A DNA stretch of 64,000 nucleotides from Daedaleopsis sinensis. Its lineage: Eukaryota > Basidiomycota > Agaricomycetes > Polyporales > Polyporaceae. The DNA lies in assembly GCA_033807695.1 (NCBI GenBank), contig CM066305.1:1798001-1862000 (forward strand), read 5' to 3'. The translations under genes and the position numbers were made by a program. Below the pieces are notes generated by a model. That model did not search any database. It saw only the letters and a list, made by a program, of their open reading frames with translations, and was not told where the DNA came from. Shown one piece after another: positions 40,629-53,915 of this stretch; the first letter of the stretch is position 1, and every line of letters starts with the position of its first letter.

Positions 40629-43600
40629 ATGTCCGCCGCCGTAAACGTGCTTCCCCAGCAGCGGCCCTCTCTTCTCGACCGCCGCGCATCCAATAATATG
40701 CCTCACCTGCCCGAACATCTCTCGATGGCCGACTTTTTCTCCCATACCTCGCGCCCATCCCCCTCTTCATCTGCGCTCCGGCAGTCGCATAATCTCAGGC
40801 GGCCCACTGCTGGCCCCCTTTCTTTTGTTCCTCTCACCCCCATCATGGCCTCCCCGCTCCTGACTCCAGACGTCGTCCACGCACCGACGCCCGCGGCAGT
40901 GCTTGACAGTGCCGCTCGTCCACACGCACCAGTCCATGGGCACCTCGAGGATGACTACATCACTCATCATACCTCCCCGCCCAATCCAGTCTGGACTACG
41001 AGCCCGCCCACACCACCGCCCAAAAACTCCCCTCCCACAGGCCTCGCACCCTCTACGCCTCTCCCTCAGCCGCGCGCAATGCGGCACCGCAGCAAGACAA
41101 GGAGTTGGAACGCACACCCCTATCGCGCAGGTGCTCGTCCCGCCGCGTCAGTCGCGTATTTCACCCCGTCATCTCTCTCTTTTTCCTCTTCTCCTGCTGC
41201 GTCCTCCGTTCCTCCAAGCGTCCACACGCAGACCGAACGCGTCCCGGTCCGCCGACTGTCCCTCCCGACACTCCTGTCAAAGCCTCTTCCGCGCGTACCG
41301 GGACCGTCTCCCGACGGAGCGCCCAAACCCCTGCCTCCGGTGCCAGTCCGATGCGAGAACGCGCCGATCGACACTGACCTGGAGCAAACGCTTTTGCCGA
41401 GCCTGACGCGCCGCGCGCCCACAAGTGCTAACACGCAGGCGTCAACAGGGCCACAAGCAGATGAAACGGGCACGCTGCGGGTGGTGGGAAAGAAGCTGTT
41501 TGAATTGGCCATGGATGAGGGTGACCAGTCGGACGAGGAGGAGCCCGAGCAGCGCGCATATAAAGAACAGAGTAGGCCGACGCGGGAACGTACAGACCTT
41601 GAGCCCGACATGGGACAGACCCGCGTACGTGAACATGAGAAGGAGAAGGCAGAACGACTCCGTCGGCACCATGCTCTCATGGAACTGCTGACCACCGAAG
41701 TCGGCTACCTTCTAGACCTTCGCGCGCTGGTCACAGTACGTCTCGTTTCCCTCCCACCATCGAGCTTTCACTAACATCTTGACAGGTATACCTTGATCAG
41801 CTTGTCCTCTTGTCTTCATTCCCTACCACTCCCACCCACACAGGCTCTTCCGTATCGGCTATATCCCCCCTCGGTCCTCCAATATGCATTGGAGTGGTTC
41901 CGCCGCGCCCGATGTCGAGCTTCTCTGCCCTCTTCCCCAATTCCCGATCACCACCTAGCGCATCGGAAAGCCCTACGGGCACCAGCCAGGATGGTAGCGG
42001 GTCGCAGGACCGCGACAGGCAACCATCCGGCTCATCCGATACCGCGACGAGGGATCGCGAACCGGACAAGGAGAACCTGGATCGCATACTTGCACCCAAG
42101 ACGGGAAAGACGCGCACCTCTGGCTCTGTCCTGATCGAAAGGGAGGTGCGCGCAGTATGCAGGAACGCACAAGAGCTGTTGCACTTCCATGAGCGTTTCG
42201 TGGGTGAGTTGCGCGATGCGGTCACCGTCGCGGGATTCCGGGGTGTCCTCGCGCAGACCGGAGAGGGGCACAGAGGCAGTGAAGAGAGCGTTGTGGAGCG
42301 GTTAGAGCGGGCAGTGGAGGTCGTGGCTGCAAAGTTTGTCAACGAGGTGCGTGCGCATGTTCGTCCCGTGTTTTCTCGCGTGGCTGAATTCACTGCGCCG
42401 GGGCGCTCGTCGTTCTAGGCCGCGTCCTTCGACATATACGAGACCTTTTGCCCTGGACATGCGGCCGCCACCGATCTAGTCCGGCGTGCTCAGGAGCGGT
42501 GGCCTGCTGCATGGGACGCGTATGAGCAACGTTGCGCACAGCTCGTCTGTCAGGCGACGCTCGAGCGGGGGGATGACAGCAAAGACGATCCTGACCTCGA
42601 GACCTCGTCGCCCGCTTCCCCTGCATCCGAGGCCGATGATGCCTCTGAGGAGCAGTCACCTCCATTACGCAGGCGTGGAGATTCTCTTTCCTTCGCGCTC
42701 CCTGCGCCACCTTCATCGAGCACTTCCTCGCGGAGTCAGCTACCTTTTCCCGCCAATGCGTCGTCAGCCACGTCGTCGCCATCGCCTGGGGAGATAGGGA
42801 CACCCAGAAGCAAGTCGAAGCTGAAGTTCATGGACTACCTGATCAAGCCGGTCCAGCGGATATGCAAGTATCCCCTTCTGCTCGACCAGCTCCGGGACAA
42901 ACGGCGGCAGCGTGGTCCCTCCCAGGCAGATCTAGCCGACGAACGTCCAGACGAGGCAGTGCGCAAGGCTGGGGAGGTAATGCGGGAGGTCGTCGGTCGA
43001 GTCAATCGGGCGAGCGAGAAGGAGGCGCACAACCTGCGGTCGGCCCTCATCGCGTCGAGGATAGCGTTCTCGCATGCGCTGCCAAATGCAGCAAGCTCTG
43101 CCTTTCCGCTCTCTCCTGCCGCCACTTCGGCTGCGGCTGCCTCGACCTCCTCGTCGGAGGGTGCCTCATCTTCCTCTCACGACCTTACCAATTCAGTATC
43201 GTCGTGCTCGGGAGCCTCGGGTGTCTCCACTGCACCGACCTCTCCTGGCACAGCGTCTATCTCATTCGTCGCTCCGCCTCCGAGGCCGAGCGTGTTGACA
43301 GCAGATTTTATCTCCTCGCTTGGCCCGTGTATGCTTGCTGGAGCTTTGGACGTCGTGCAGTATCCTTCACACCGTGCGAAGTATCTAGGCGCGTTCTTGT
43401 ACGCGGGTGGCTACTGCATCCTCGCGAAGATCACAAAGGGCGGGCGTGTGTACGAGCCGCGACACTGGTTCTCGTTCAGCGAGGTGGAGGTAGTGGACAC
43501 CGAGGAGGACGACGGTACGTTCCCTATCATGGTACCCTGTCATCCTCTGTCGCTGACCCATCATACGTCCCGTCTCCAGCCGCGTTTCCATTCTCATTCC

Positions 43601-45333
43601 GTATCAGCGGCTATGGGCACCATCTCGAGCTTGCAGCGTCGTGCACGCTGGAGAAGTCGATTTGGTTGACTGCCATCAACGATTCGCTATCGGTGAAGTC
43701 GTCTTGGAAGAGCGAACCCCTGTCGAGCTTCCAGGCGGACGACAAGACACCCCCTATGGTCGAAGAGCCCCAGGAGTTCCCAAACGGCTTGTCTACCATT
43801 CAACCTCCCCTCGACCTCGAGAAGCAGCCACAGACCGACGGGAGGGATAGTTCTGCCAATTCAACGGCGTCCAAGCTGAGATACACGAAGACGTTGTCTA
43901 GGTTGGACAGTCTAGGGCATAAGCACGACCCGCACGCGCAGCCATCCACGTTCTCCGCCGCGCTCAGCCGCCGCTCATCCACCGCCTCCGTCAAGGCCTT
44001 CTTCTCGCCCATGTCGCTCGACTCCACGCGCATACAGCGAGTGTCGGCGCAGTTCCGGTCCCAGATCGACCACGGCCTGCACGATATCTTTTCCGAATCG
44101 TGCCTCGCCGCCCGCGCCCAGGCGCAGATGCGCGGCGATGAATTGTTCCAGGTGCGCTCGCCGGGAAGTGTAGGCGGCCGGAGGCAGGGTAGCGGCGTGT
44201 CGCGCTCGAACTCGGGTCTCAGCCTCGCGAGCGCCATGGGCTTCTCCGCTGCCAAGAGGAAGTACGACATGGTGTCGCGCCGGAACCGCTCGGTGGACCT
44301 CGACATATCCACGATGCCCCCTCTGCCCCCTTTGCCAGCGCCTGGGGAATTCGGCGGGTCGTCGGGGGACGCGGCGGCGTCGGGGCTGAGCATGCGTGCA
44401 AAGTCACTGGCTTCGAGGAGGCACAAGAAGCAGCCGCCGTCCATTGCTCCTGCTATCTCGACTGCTATCGCGCAGATGAACACGGAGAGAGGGGGTCAGA
44501 CCAACGTGAGGAGCTCGGCGGCGTTGTCTTTAGACTCGCCCCCAGATGCCTCGCATTGTTCGTCGGTTTCCTCCGTCCTCCACAGCCCACTGGACAACTT
44601 GCCACTGCCGATCCCTGTTCCCGGAGCCGGAGTCTCGCCGAGCGGGACGCTTCGACAGTCCGACGTCTCCCCCACGCGCGGGTCCGGTCCGCAGCCCAAG
44701 CGCGCACGGTCAATGGTCGACAACGTGCGCTCCTTCTTCCAGCCTCCGCGCGCGGACTCTCCGACCCCCACCGCCTCCTCCTCGTCCGACCCAGACCGCG
44801 CGTCGCCCATCCCCACCTTGAGCGTGAGCGCGGACGGGCAGCCGCCCGAGCACTCACACACCATAGTGCAATGGCTCCGGCGCACATCTCTCCGGCGGCG
44901 ACCCGGCCCGTCCTCGTACCCCTCCAGCGCAAGTGTGAGCACAGATGACTCCTCGCTGTCGGAGGGCAGGCGGCCGCTGCCCATGCGGAACTCGACAGAC
45001 GGCGACGCGCCCCGCAGCGCAGAGTTCCAGTTCCTGAGCCCGCACGCGTCGCCCGCGCCCCGGCCCCGCAAAACCGGGCTCGACAGTGGGGTGGGCCCGA
45101 AGCGGCACCGGTCGCTGTTCGTGCCGCCCACGCGCGCGCGGGAGTTTGGCTTTCTTCCGGACGCCGCGCACTCGCGCGAGAGCACGCGGGAGGACGACGT
45201 CGGGCCCCCCGTCGTGATCGCGCCGACGCGGAGCCTCTCGGCGCGCAAGTCGCTGAAGAACGTGCTGCTGTTCCACCGCTCGGCGGCGATGACGCCCATC
45301 AACTCTCCCCCCCACACTTCAAGCCCAAGTTGA
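40629..45333 (+). CDS. Rho guanine nucleotide exchange factor (DH-PH), large
   Basis: Exons 40629-41735, 41786-42346, 42419-43514, 43580-45333; 1505 residues. DH domains load GTP onto Rho/Cdc42-type GTPases to control polarity and the cytoskeleton. The first ~340 residues are Ser/Pro-rich. DH helix 1 is RRHHALMELLTTEVGYLLDLRALV; the later DH core appears at AASFDIYETFCPGH and the diagnostic KFMDYLIKPVQRICKYPLLLDQL. Between these, Ser/Pro/Glu-rich insertions of well over 100 residues interrupt the DH fold, which is unusual. A PH-like part (LTADFISSLGPCMLAGALDVVQ, FPFSFRISGYGHHLELAASC...WLTAIND) follows, then a 500-residue disordered tail. It is convergent with a second RhoGEF. Confidence 0.9.
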
Positions 45334-46080
45334 GATGTCGACGCTCGAAGTGCTGCTGCCACCCCACCCACGATGACCACTACGCTATTTTGTATTAGAT
45401 ATTGACCGGGTACCTAGGCTCCCTATCCTTATACCACTGCGCGCATGCATCATGCATCGAGTCGTCCGCTCCCTAGTTTAGTCTGTATTACATCTGCATC
45501 ATCTCCCTCGCCCCTATACAAGCATCACACCTATTCTTGTATGCATTTTCTTAGTACGCAGTGCGGCTTGTCCTGCTCGCCAGCGCAGCCCACAACTATC
45601 GCGATCGTGAGTCGCGACATCCCTCTCTCACTCTCTCAAGCTTTCTTCCTCCGAGGCTATTTAGTGTACGCATAATTCACGAGCTTCCTGCCGTTCACGG
45701 CTTCTCTGCTTTGCCATGATCCAATGGCGCGAGCGTTCAACGTCAACGTTCACTTGGCCATCCATATCTTGGAATGGACCAGAGAGTCTGTACATTAGTA
45801 TCGACAAGTTTGACATTGCATCCTCAACAAGGTCTGATCCTCATATCGTCTGCCATCTGCGCAAAGTGTGTCCAGAAAGAGGTCATAACAATGCTCAGAA
45901 GAGCCATATACATAGTGGTACAAGTACACATCTAGATTCAGCAGAAGTCGCAGTGTACCATAAGCGTAGTAGAAAATCGACTGTCAAGGTATCAGTCCAT
46001 GTTCGCGCAATAGTGTCGCCCATCTACCGTAAACCGCACCCAATCAGTGAGTGAACGCAGTCATATCGTTACACAGTCAC
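45334..46080. other. Convergent intergenic region between two RhoGEF genes
   Basis: About 750 bp between two stop codons, AT-richer than the genes. No gene or repeat recognised. Both 3' UTRs should lie here. Confidence 0.5.
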
Positions 46081-49000
46081 TCACTGTTCGTGTTGCAGCT
46101 CCAACTCTGCGACCCGAGTCTTCAGTTGTCTGTGACAGCGATCAGTCAGGAACCAACCACACAGCCACGCCGGGCGAGACACGCACGAGTTCTCCTGCTC
46201 CACGCGGGCCTTTCCCTGCTGCGCCTCCTTCGCCTTCCTCGTCATCGCCGCCCACGCGTCGTCGTCCGGCAGGTTCGCAGCGTCGAACATGCCGTCGAGC
46301 TCCTCGTTGAAGTACTGCGACGGTCCGTCAGCGCGCCGGCCATCGCGGGGGAGGACGTGCGACGAGGAGAGCTTCACCTGATAGAGCTCATTAACTTCTT
46401 GCTGACTGTTATTCACGAGCGCGCTCACAACTTCGTACTGGCGTTTCCAGTTCTGCGCCCCCAGGCCCGTTTGCACAAGCTCGTCTGTGCGCTGTGAGCG
46501 TGTATCGCGTACAGGTATGTCAGTCGGGTGGTCGACCTCGCGGGGTCGATATCGCGCACCTGTCGGAGGAGCTGCATGAGCACCTTGATGTCGGCGGAGA
46601 CATCTTCCTGGCTCCTAAGCGCTTGCTCTAGGTGCTGCTCAGCCGCTTCCGAAAGGTCGTCGATAGAGCGCGCGAAATCGTCTGTCTGTGAGCTTCGAGA
46701 CCCGTTGGATAGTAGAGATGAGGATGATGTCGAGGTCTCGAACATCGTGTGGATGCGCGGACGAGTTGCGCCCACTCCTTCGTTCGCCCGTTTGCCGATG
46801 GCCTGGAGCATCTCATCGCGCCGGGCCTGCGCCTCCCGTGTCTGCGAGAGACGTCAGCAGATGAGCACCACGATAGGTTGGTGCTCTTACCATTGCAGGG
46901 GAGTCACGCCCAGATGCTCGCTTGACTGGAGAGCCTGTCTCCCAGTTGGCTACGGCAGCGCGCACAGGCGATGCCGTAGTCACCCGTTGGGTTTCAAGTC
47001 TGATCCTCTTCACTGCACGGTAGGCGGACTCGATCTATAACTATAGTTTTAGGACGAACGAACGACCGTGAATAGACCAATAGCACTCACGTCTGCCCTC
47101 GTAGACTCAGCGGCCCGCTTCACCTTCAGCTCTAGGCTGTCGAGATCAACGTCATCGTCCGTCTTCAACGGTTTAGTCGTTCGCTGTCCCGATGTCCGCC
47201 TAGTCGTATTCGCGAACGCACCCTTCCCGATTGGTGAGGGCCTGCGCATCAGCGGCGTTCTCCGACTTGGGGAGCCAGGGGATCCAGACCCAAGCGCAGG
47301 AAGAGAAGCGGCACTCGTGGCGACAGATGGGTTCGTGCGCACCGACGTCCGCTTCTTGATCGACAATGGCTCCACGAAGCTTGGAGGCTTGACCGGTCCT
47401 GCGCTTGAGCTTTCAGACGACGCTTTGGGGGTCGTGTCGGTGTTGAGGACGCTGGTCGGCTCGAACGGCTGGCGTTTGCTGCGCGGAATCGGCGTCTTGC
47501 GGTATACTTGACGGACGGGGGTGACGGGGAAGGGGGCATTCACCAGTGTTGTCTCCATTTCTGCTTCACTATCTAGCGACGGGAGACGGGCCGGAGTGGT
47601 TGGCGGGCTGGCTATGGGTAACGGTGATGGGCTCCTGGGGCCTAATGGGCGGCGGTCTGACCGGTCAGATGAGTTTCGGGATAGAGACCGGCCATAACGA
47701 TCAGGGCTGCCGATGCGAGGAGATGGAGCGCGAATTGTAGGCGTAGTTGACCGCGTTGACTTCGCGCTCTCGTAGTCGTCGTAATCCTGCGGTGTCTCCG
47801 GCAATACTCTTGACATACGTGACAACCTCGATAGGGGTCTCAAAGACGGCGGTGGCTCATCTGTGAACGATGATCGGTTGGTGAATATTTGTTATGACCA
47901 CAATTTCACGAACCTTCGTATATTGTCTCTTCAAAGGGAGCTTCTGTAGTGGGAGTGGCATAGTTATGCACCCCGTCCTGGTTTTTACTATTTCTCCTGG
48001 CGAGCTCAAGTCGCATCGTCAAGTCAGGGTCCGAGCCATCAGGCATCATCTGCTTCCTCAACGACCTCGTGCGCTTGTACGAATCTTTGTCGTATACGTT
48101 CGAGTGTGACTGCGACCGTGCATGCAGTGCGGACGACCCGGGGTTCTCATCATCGTCCTCGGTGTCCGAAGCCTGCTCCCGGTCGCTCATAAACGGCGAC
48201 TTCGCGCGCTTCACCAGCTTCTTCGCGCCTCGAGAAAGTGATCGCGTCCGAGAGCTCCTACTGCTCTTCGAGAGCGATGATGACTGCGCCTGCGGTTCGT
48301 CATCCATACCCATAATGGACGTCGCTGCAGTCGTTGTCGAAATGCGTGAGAGCCGCGTAGCGTTGCTCGAGCCACTGCTCAACGTACCGGTCAGCGTCGA
48401 CGTGCGTGAGTCCGTCGTCCGCGACCGGCGGTGGCTGTTCATTGAGCCGCCAAAGAAGTCCCCCATGGCCGAGCCAGGGCGAGCACCAAAGAGATTGCGC
48501 GAGATCACGTCAAGGCCGAATATCGCTGCGCGCGAGCGCGAAGCAGTTGGGGTGGCGGGACGCGAAACAGAGTTAGTCTTGAACTTGAACAAACCATATT
48601 GGTGAACTGGTTATCAAGTAGGTTAGGATGGTGGACATGCGATGTAGGTATGCGCACTCACTAGTTTGGACAATACGCTCCGCGATACGGCTGGTCTGCA
48701 TGATGTCTTCTTCGGGTTCGTCCTCGTAGCTTGACGTCACGTTATATCGCGCGAGTTCTCCGGCCATTGGCTGTATTCTGACTACCACGTACGGCCCCTC
48801 GACGTCGCCGAACGGTATCGCGTCTGCTCCACCCTGTTCATCGATGTGCATGACAATTTTTGTCTGCACGATATGTCAATGCCGATGAACGACTGCAAGT
48901 GAGGAATTTACTAACCTTCTTGGCCTCTTGAAGGAACGCTGTGCGAGTATAGACGTTGAAGTAGGTCCGAGCATACGTGACATAACCGCCTCGGTTCTCC

Positions 49001-50778
49001 ACTTCGCATTCCTCACCGCGGAGTACAACAGACCTCTCTCCGCGAGTTCTGAACCGCGCTTGTGCAGTCCACAGATTGTTCAAGAACCGCTGCTTCTCGC
49101 TCTCGGTCCGCAAGGGGTCGAGATAGACTGCCGCTGGAGGGAACACCACGGAGAGGGACCGGAACTGTCTCCCAGCCCACCTTTCTGACTGGTCATGGAG
49201 GGGGTTCTCCAAGAAGATATGGATGTCTACCTCAGGGTATTCAGCTAAGCGATGATATCGAAATTAATATGGTACACACCAGGTCCACCAACATCGGTGG
49301 CGACTACATCCGTAATGTCTACCACCCCTTTGCACGTCAACCCGCTCTTCCGCATGCTCGATGGTAGGAGACCGCCCTTGACGATCTTGTCGAGCTGGTC
49401 CAGACCAGCTAGCGATCTCCCGCTCTTCTCGCCGGGTCGCTTCACGATGACCAGTTTGTCATCAAACAAGAATAGTGTACAGCTCAGTGTGACGGCTCCA
49501 GCTGGCCCACTAGACGAGATCGGGGCATGCGGATCTGCTGCGATAACGTCCAGCACGTCGATACAGTCAATGAAGTGCCGAGAGTTCGAGACGAGTTGCA
49601 TCGGGAAGTCTTCAATCGATGTTGACAGGCAATGCATGATTGCCATCCGTTTCGTCTCCGCATCGGTCTCGGCGCGTGCGATTGTGCTTGCGCATTCGAT
49701 CGCTTCTTCAAGCTGACGGCGTTGTGGATGGTTCATAGCCATGTGCTTGAGCATAGTGTTGAACATTAGGGTATATCGCGGAATGCGCTGCCACGGCTCA
49801 GCGATGAGTTCTCGCAGACCGAACTTGTTTCGCGAATCTGCCGCGGTAGAGTACTTGACGCGCTGCGGACAGATGAGGAAGGCGATGGTGCAACAGAGAG
49901 AAGCAGACACACCTCAATATACTCAGCGAAACGCGAGTTCTTCTTGAACTCCTGTTCGAACATCTTCTGCACCTCTTCGTGCTTGGCGAAGTACTGCCTG
50001 TAGTGCTCGAACCCTTTCAGCATCTTGAAGTGCTTCAGTGCCACCTCACCAACCCCCGGACCTCGCTCGCTATCCATCTTCTCCAGGTCTGCAAGGAACG
50101 CCTCGTTTACTGGTAACAGCTGATCGACGTTGCCGAATAGGGTCTTTGCTTCATAAGAGCCAATAATAGCAGTGTTCTTGTTCCTTGAGAAGTTGCGCAG
50201 GGGGTCTGCATACTCGGTCTTCAGTATCCGGAGCTTCTTGACATAGTTGCGTTCAGTGGTGACCAGCTCCTTGACTATATCTACGAGTGCGGAGGTATTT
50301 GTCATAGTGCGTCTGCGCGTTGCCTGCGCCGCACAAACGAGTTGTAGATGCGAATGTGAATTCGTCTCGATATAGGCAACCAACGGAAAGTACATACTGC
50401 TCGGGCCAAATCAGTGCCATCCTGTGAGGGCGAAGACTGTGTTGATCCTGTTACCGACTCCAAGTTATCTCCCAGTGACCCGATGAGGTCTTGTATGTCT
50501 GAGAAACACGGAGGAAATCAGGCACATTGTCTCGATAGAGCGGACGTACCGAGCGAGCCAATCCCCTGGGCTTGTCCTCTCGATTGTCTCAGTCAGTCTA
50601 GTATTAGAAACACACCTTGAGGTATCTCTCGACCGTTCTCTGCACCTTCAACAACGACCCCACAGAAAAAGACGCGTCTTGTGACATTCGGACCAGCAGA
50701 CCTCGGCTTGGGGCGGGGAACATGCTCGTCGCCCATCGCGAGGGGCACGACCTTGCGAGGAGATTGTGAAAGAGCCAT
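46081..50778 (-). CDS. Rho guanine nucleotide exchange factor (DH-PH), second
   Basis: Thirteen exons: 50778-50616, 50498-50398, 50323-49913, 49862-49278, 49230-48916, 48863-48662, 48606-47914, 47860-47091, 47034-46891, 46841-46560, 46491-46378, 46314-46187, 46129-46081; 1318 residues. The DH domain begins near residue 95 (VDIVKELVTTERNYVKKLRILKTEY) and holds LIAEPWQRIPRYTLMFNTMLKHM, the conserved DH helix. A PH region follows (TLFLFDDKLVIVKR... VVDITDV). The middle ~500 residues are Ser/Arg/Pro-rich and disordered, and the C-terminal ~300 are predicted coiled coil (RREAQARRDEMLQAIGKRAN; KTRVAELELQHEQ). By family it activates a Rho-type GTPase. The 63-nt intron 46315-46377 is stop-free. Different DH sequence from the neighbouring RhoGEF, so not a recent duplicate. 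Confidence 0.9.
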
Positions 50779-51048
50779 CGTAGGTGACGCAAGGAGATTA
50801 GGGATACGTGCAAAGGGTAAGATAAATAGCAGCCCCGAGGGGAGGTGGATAGAAGTGCGCGGGCAGACACTGAGAGCGAATTAGCAGCGCAAGTGGCAAC
50901 GCTCAGCGGCTCAGAACCAAACCACCAGCACGGGCGCTTCTGTAGTTAGCCCTGCTGACGCGTCTCGCGTGTCACGTGGTCGCGTCGGAGGAAAGGCGAA
51001 CACTATGTTTTGTACACATTTGTACAGAAAGTTCGACCATACCAACTA

Positions 51049-53628
51049 CTACCCCGTTGCACCCACCATGACCACCTCTGGACCACTGCTCGACCCTGCA
51101 TGAGGCTGGATCTCCATGTCGTTGTCGTCCACATCATTCACGTCTTCTGCGCTCAGATACTTGCTCTTCTTCTTCCGACCTGCAGATGACGGCGGCGGCG
51201 GCGACTGTGCTTTCTTTGTCTTGAGGATCTCCATTATCTCTGAAGCCCGATCAGCACTGAAGTGCAACATCGAAAACAAACGAGACTCACCCGCGTGCGA
51301 CATTTCCTCGAACCCCTTAATGCCCCGCTTCATTGTTAGCCAACGTCTCTGGAGAGAGTGCGCGCTCCATATATTCCAGTTCTCGTCCGGGAGCAGTTTC
51401 CAGTCGATTTCGGTATCATCGCGCACGTTCATAGAGTCGACCCTGGGCAATCACCTGTGAGACGCGGTACAACTATCCATGTAACACTGTGTGCATACTT
51501 GTGTACGAGAATGTACGCATCCATCGCGCTCCAACGAGGTCGCTCTCCTGTATTCTTGAGTAATGGCGCCAGTGAATCCGTCCTACGGGCATGAATTGTG
51601 AGTGGCGGATTATAGAGGAATGCTTCCGTGCGTCCCTTACCATTTGATCCTGCATTGTTGTCTGCCACGTTTCCCGCCCATCCGTTGGCTCACGACACCC
51701 CAGAAGATGTCATTGTCCATGTCTTTGCCCTGGCTCACAGTCATCTCGGTCACAATCCTCGTCAGCTCATCTTCCTCTTCCTTTGTCCAGGTGCCTGAGA
51801 ATATGGGTTAGATTATCACAAACACTGCAGGGGCATTTGAAACTCACCGATACGTCGAACCTCACGATCCTGGAGGTGGTTCCGATAACGATCTCGACAG
51901 TCTGCAGCCGTCCGCTGCACAATATCGCTGATCTTCTCCCATGATTGACCAAGCTCTTGAACGGACCTACGTATGGTCACTGTCAGCAGACGTTCACGAT
52001 CTAAATGACTTATAGACCTCACCGTATCAGCAGATCATCTTCTGTCTTGGTCCAAGTGCCTTTGCCGGCGAAAGGATGTCTTGTCCTCCGAACGTGATGG
52101 TAGACAGCGATGATGGGACGTAAATGCAACGCGGACGCTGATGCGCATGGATGAACATTCAATCCCAGGATGGTACGCTAGATGCTCACTGATCTCAGAC
52201 CAAAACGACTCGTGGCCCTTCTCCTTGCCCAGCTTGTTCGAGAAGATGATTTGATCGAGCTCGGCAGGATCAAGGCCTTTCGTCTACAAGATCCAGTCTA
52301 TGAATACGCGGAGCAGGACAATGCGATCGATGCACATACCACACGATATCGTTCTATCGCAGCATTCAACTGCGCGTCCTCAGTGGCCGAGAACTTCCCT
52401 TTCTTGTACACAAGACCTATGATCGACGCGTCAACGACGCGTCAGGTTACACCACTGCACCGAACCTACCCTCTGTGCGAACCAACTCCGCAAGCTTCGA
52501 CGGATTCATCCACACATTCGCGAGCATATGCGCATGGTCAGGGTTATCGTGTTGCAACGGCGCTGGTTCAGCCGCGTCCTGCGCACCAGCCGCTCCTCTC
52601 CCTTTCCTCGCCTTCGAAGGCCTGCCCAAGATCGCCTCCGAGCGCACAGGCTGCTGCTGCACAGGCGGTCCAGGAGGAGGCTGCAGGCCCGGGGCGAACA
52701 TCGGCGGCATATTTAACTGCACATTGGCAGCAGCCGCGGCCTCCCCTAACGTCTTCAGGACAGTGACGACCTTAGAGATGTCAAACTCCTGCAGGCTCCG
52801 CAAGAGGTCCTCGCTCGACGCGAAGTTCAGATCTGGGAGCAGGGCTGCGGGATCCGGGAATGGCCCAGGGAAGAGCTGTCCGTGAGGTGCTTGGGGGTGC
52901 GGGTGGCCTTGCGTATGTGCATGCGGATGTGGCGGCGGAGGCGGAGGCCCGGGGAACGCGTATGGGTCGAAGTCTGGTGGAGGGTACGCCATGTATTGCT
53001 GCATGGCTTGGTCGAAGGAAGGCCCTCCCGCTGGATGCTGCCCAGTTGGCGCCGTCGCGGACGCAGCGGCAACCACAGCAGACAGGAAGTCGGCAGAAGA
53101 TGTCGCGAGGTCCATAGGCACATCCGGGGGCGGGAGAGCGGGTGGTGGCTGGGGAGCGGGCACGGGCTCGTCGTGCGCCCGCTCCTTACCCTTGTTTTTC
53201 TTCTTCTTCTTCGCGTGGCCTGCAGACGCTCCTGCGGCGTCCGCGAGCGCATCCGCGACAGGCGTGTGCACCCCACTCGGCGCAGAACCCGAGCCTGAGG
53301 CAGAAGCAGATGTGGGGGTAGTCTCACCAGAACTCGCACCATTTCCCTGCCCATCAGCTGTGGTCATCGGCGGCGACGATTCGTCGATCGCATGGTGCTT
53401 TTTGGACTTTTTCTTCTTCTTCACAACGCCTCCACTCCCTGCCTCACCGTCGCCAGGGTCTTGAGAGTCTTCCTCCCTCTGGCGTTTGGACTTCTTTTGA
53501 TGCTTCCCGTGCGCATGGGACTGAGTGAGGTGCGCCGTAGCGGCAGCATTGTTCGCATCTCCGACAGCCTGCTGAAGGGCACGCTGAATGTCATCGGAAA
53601 GTGAGGTCGTTGTCGCGTTCGGCGTCAT
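51049..53628 (-). CDS. Myb-domain DNA-binding protein, REB1/TTF1-like
   Basis: Exons 53628-52470, 52416-52340, 52283-52190, 52137-52023, 51966-51848, 51794-51641, 51582-51499, 51442-51291, 51239-51049; 714 residues. The first ~385 residues are disordered: Lys-rich tracts (KKKKKSKKHH, KKKKKNKGK) alternating with Ala/Pro/His-rich sequence. From residue ~390 come Myb/SANT repeats: KGKFSATEDAQLNAAIERY, KGTWTKTEDDLLIRSVQELGQSWEKISDIV...CRDRYRNH, GTWTKEEEDELTRIVTEM...RGRQQCRIKW, and a last WNIWSAHSLQRRWL. RPIIAVYHHVRRTRHPF between repeats is typical of REB1-like proteins. In yeasts Reb1 binds rDNA terminators and promoters and positions nucleosomes; that role is inferred here. Confidence 0.88.
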
Positions 53629-53915
53629 GGTCGGTGCCGCGTCGAGCGAATGCGCGTGTGCGATGCTTTAGGGCGGGTCAGGAATGTAGATGAGGGTAGG
53701 CAAGTTCGCGTCAAGCGCCCTAGCGGTCACAGCGTTACAAACGAGGCAGGTGGGGAGAATTCGGTCCGGACGGGCCGATAACTACCAACCTTCAAGCATT
53801 CCTCTAGCCAAGTTCTACTCCCATTACGGCGATTACCGTTCTCTTACATACAGTCAAGCTCCCTTTACTGATCCCATATCTAATGTATCCAATAAGCTCC
53901 CGCTATAATACCACA

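Noticed and set aside
52860..53464. Plus-strand frames opposite the REB1-like gene
   Set aside because: Shadows of the Ala/Pro/Lys-rich repeats on the minus strand.
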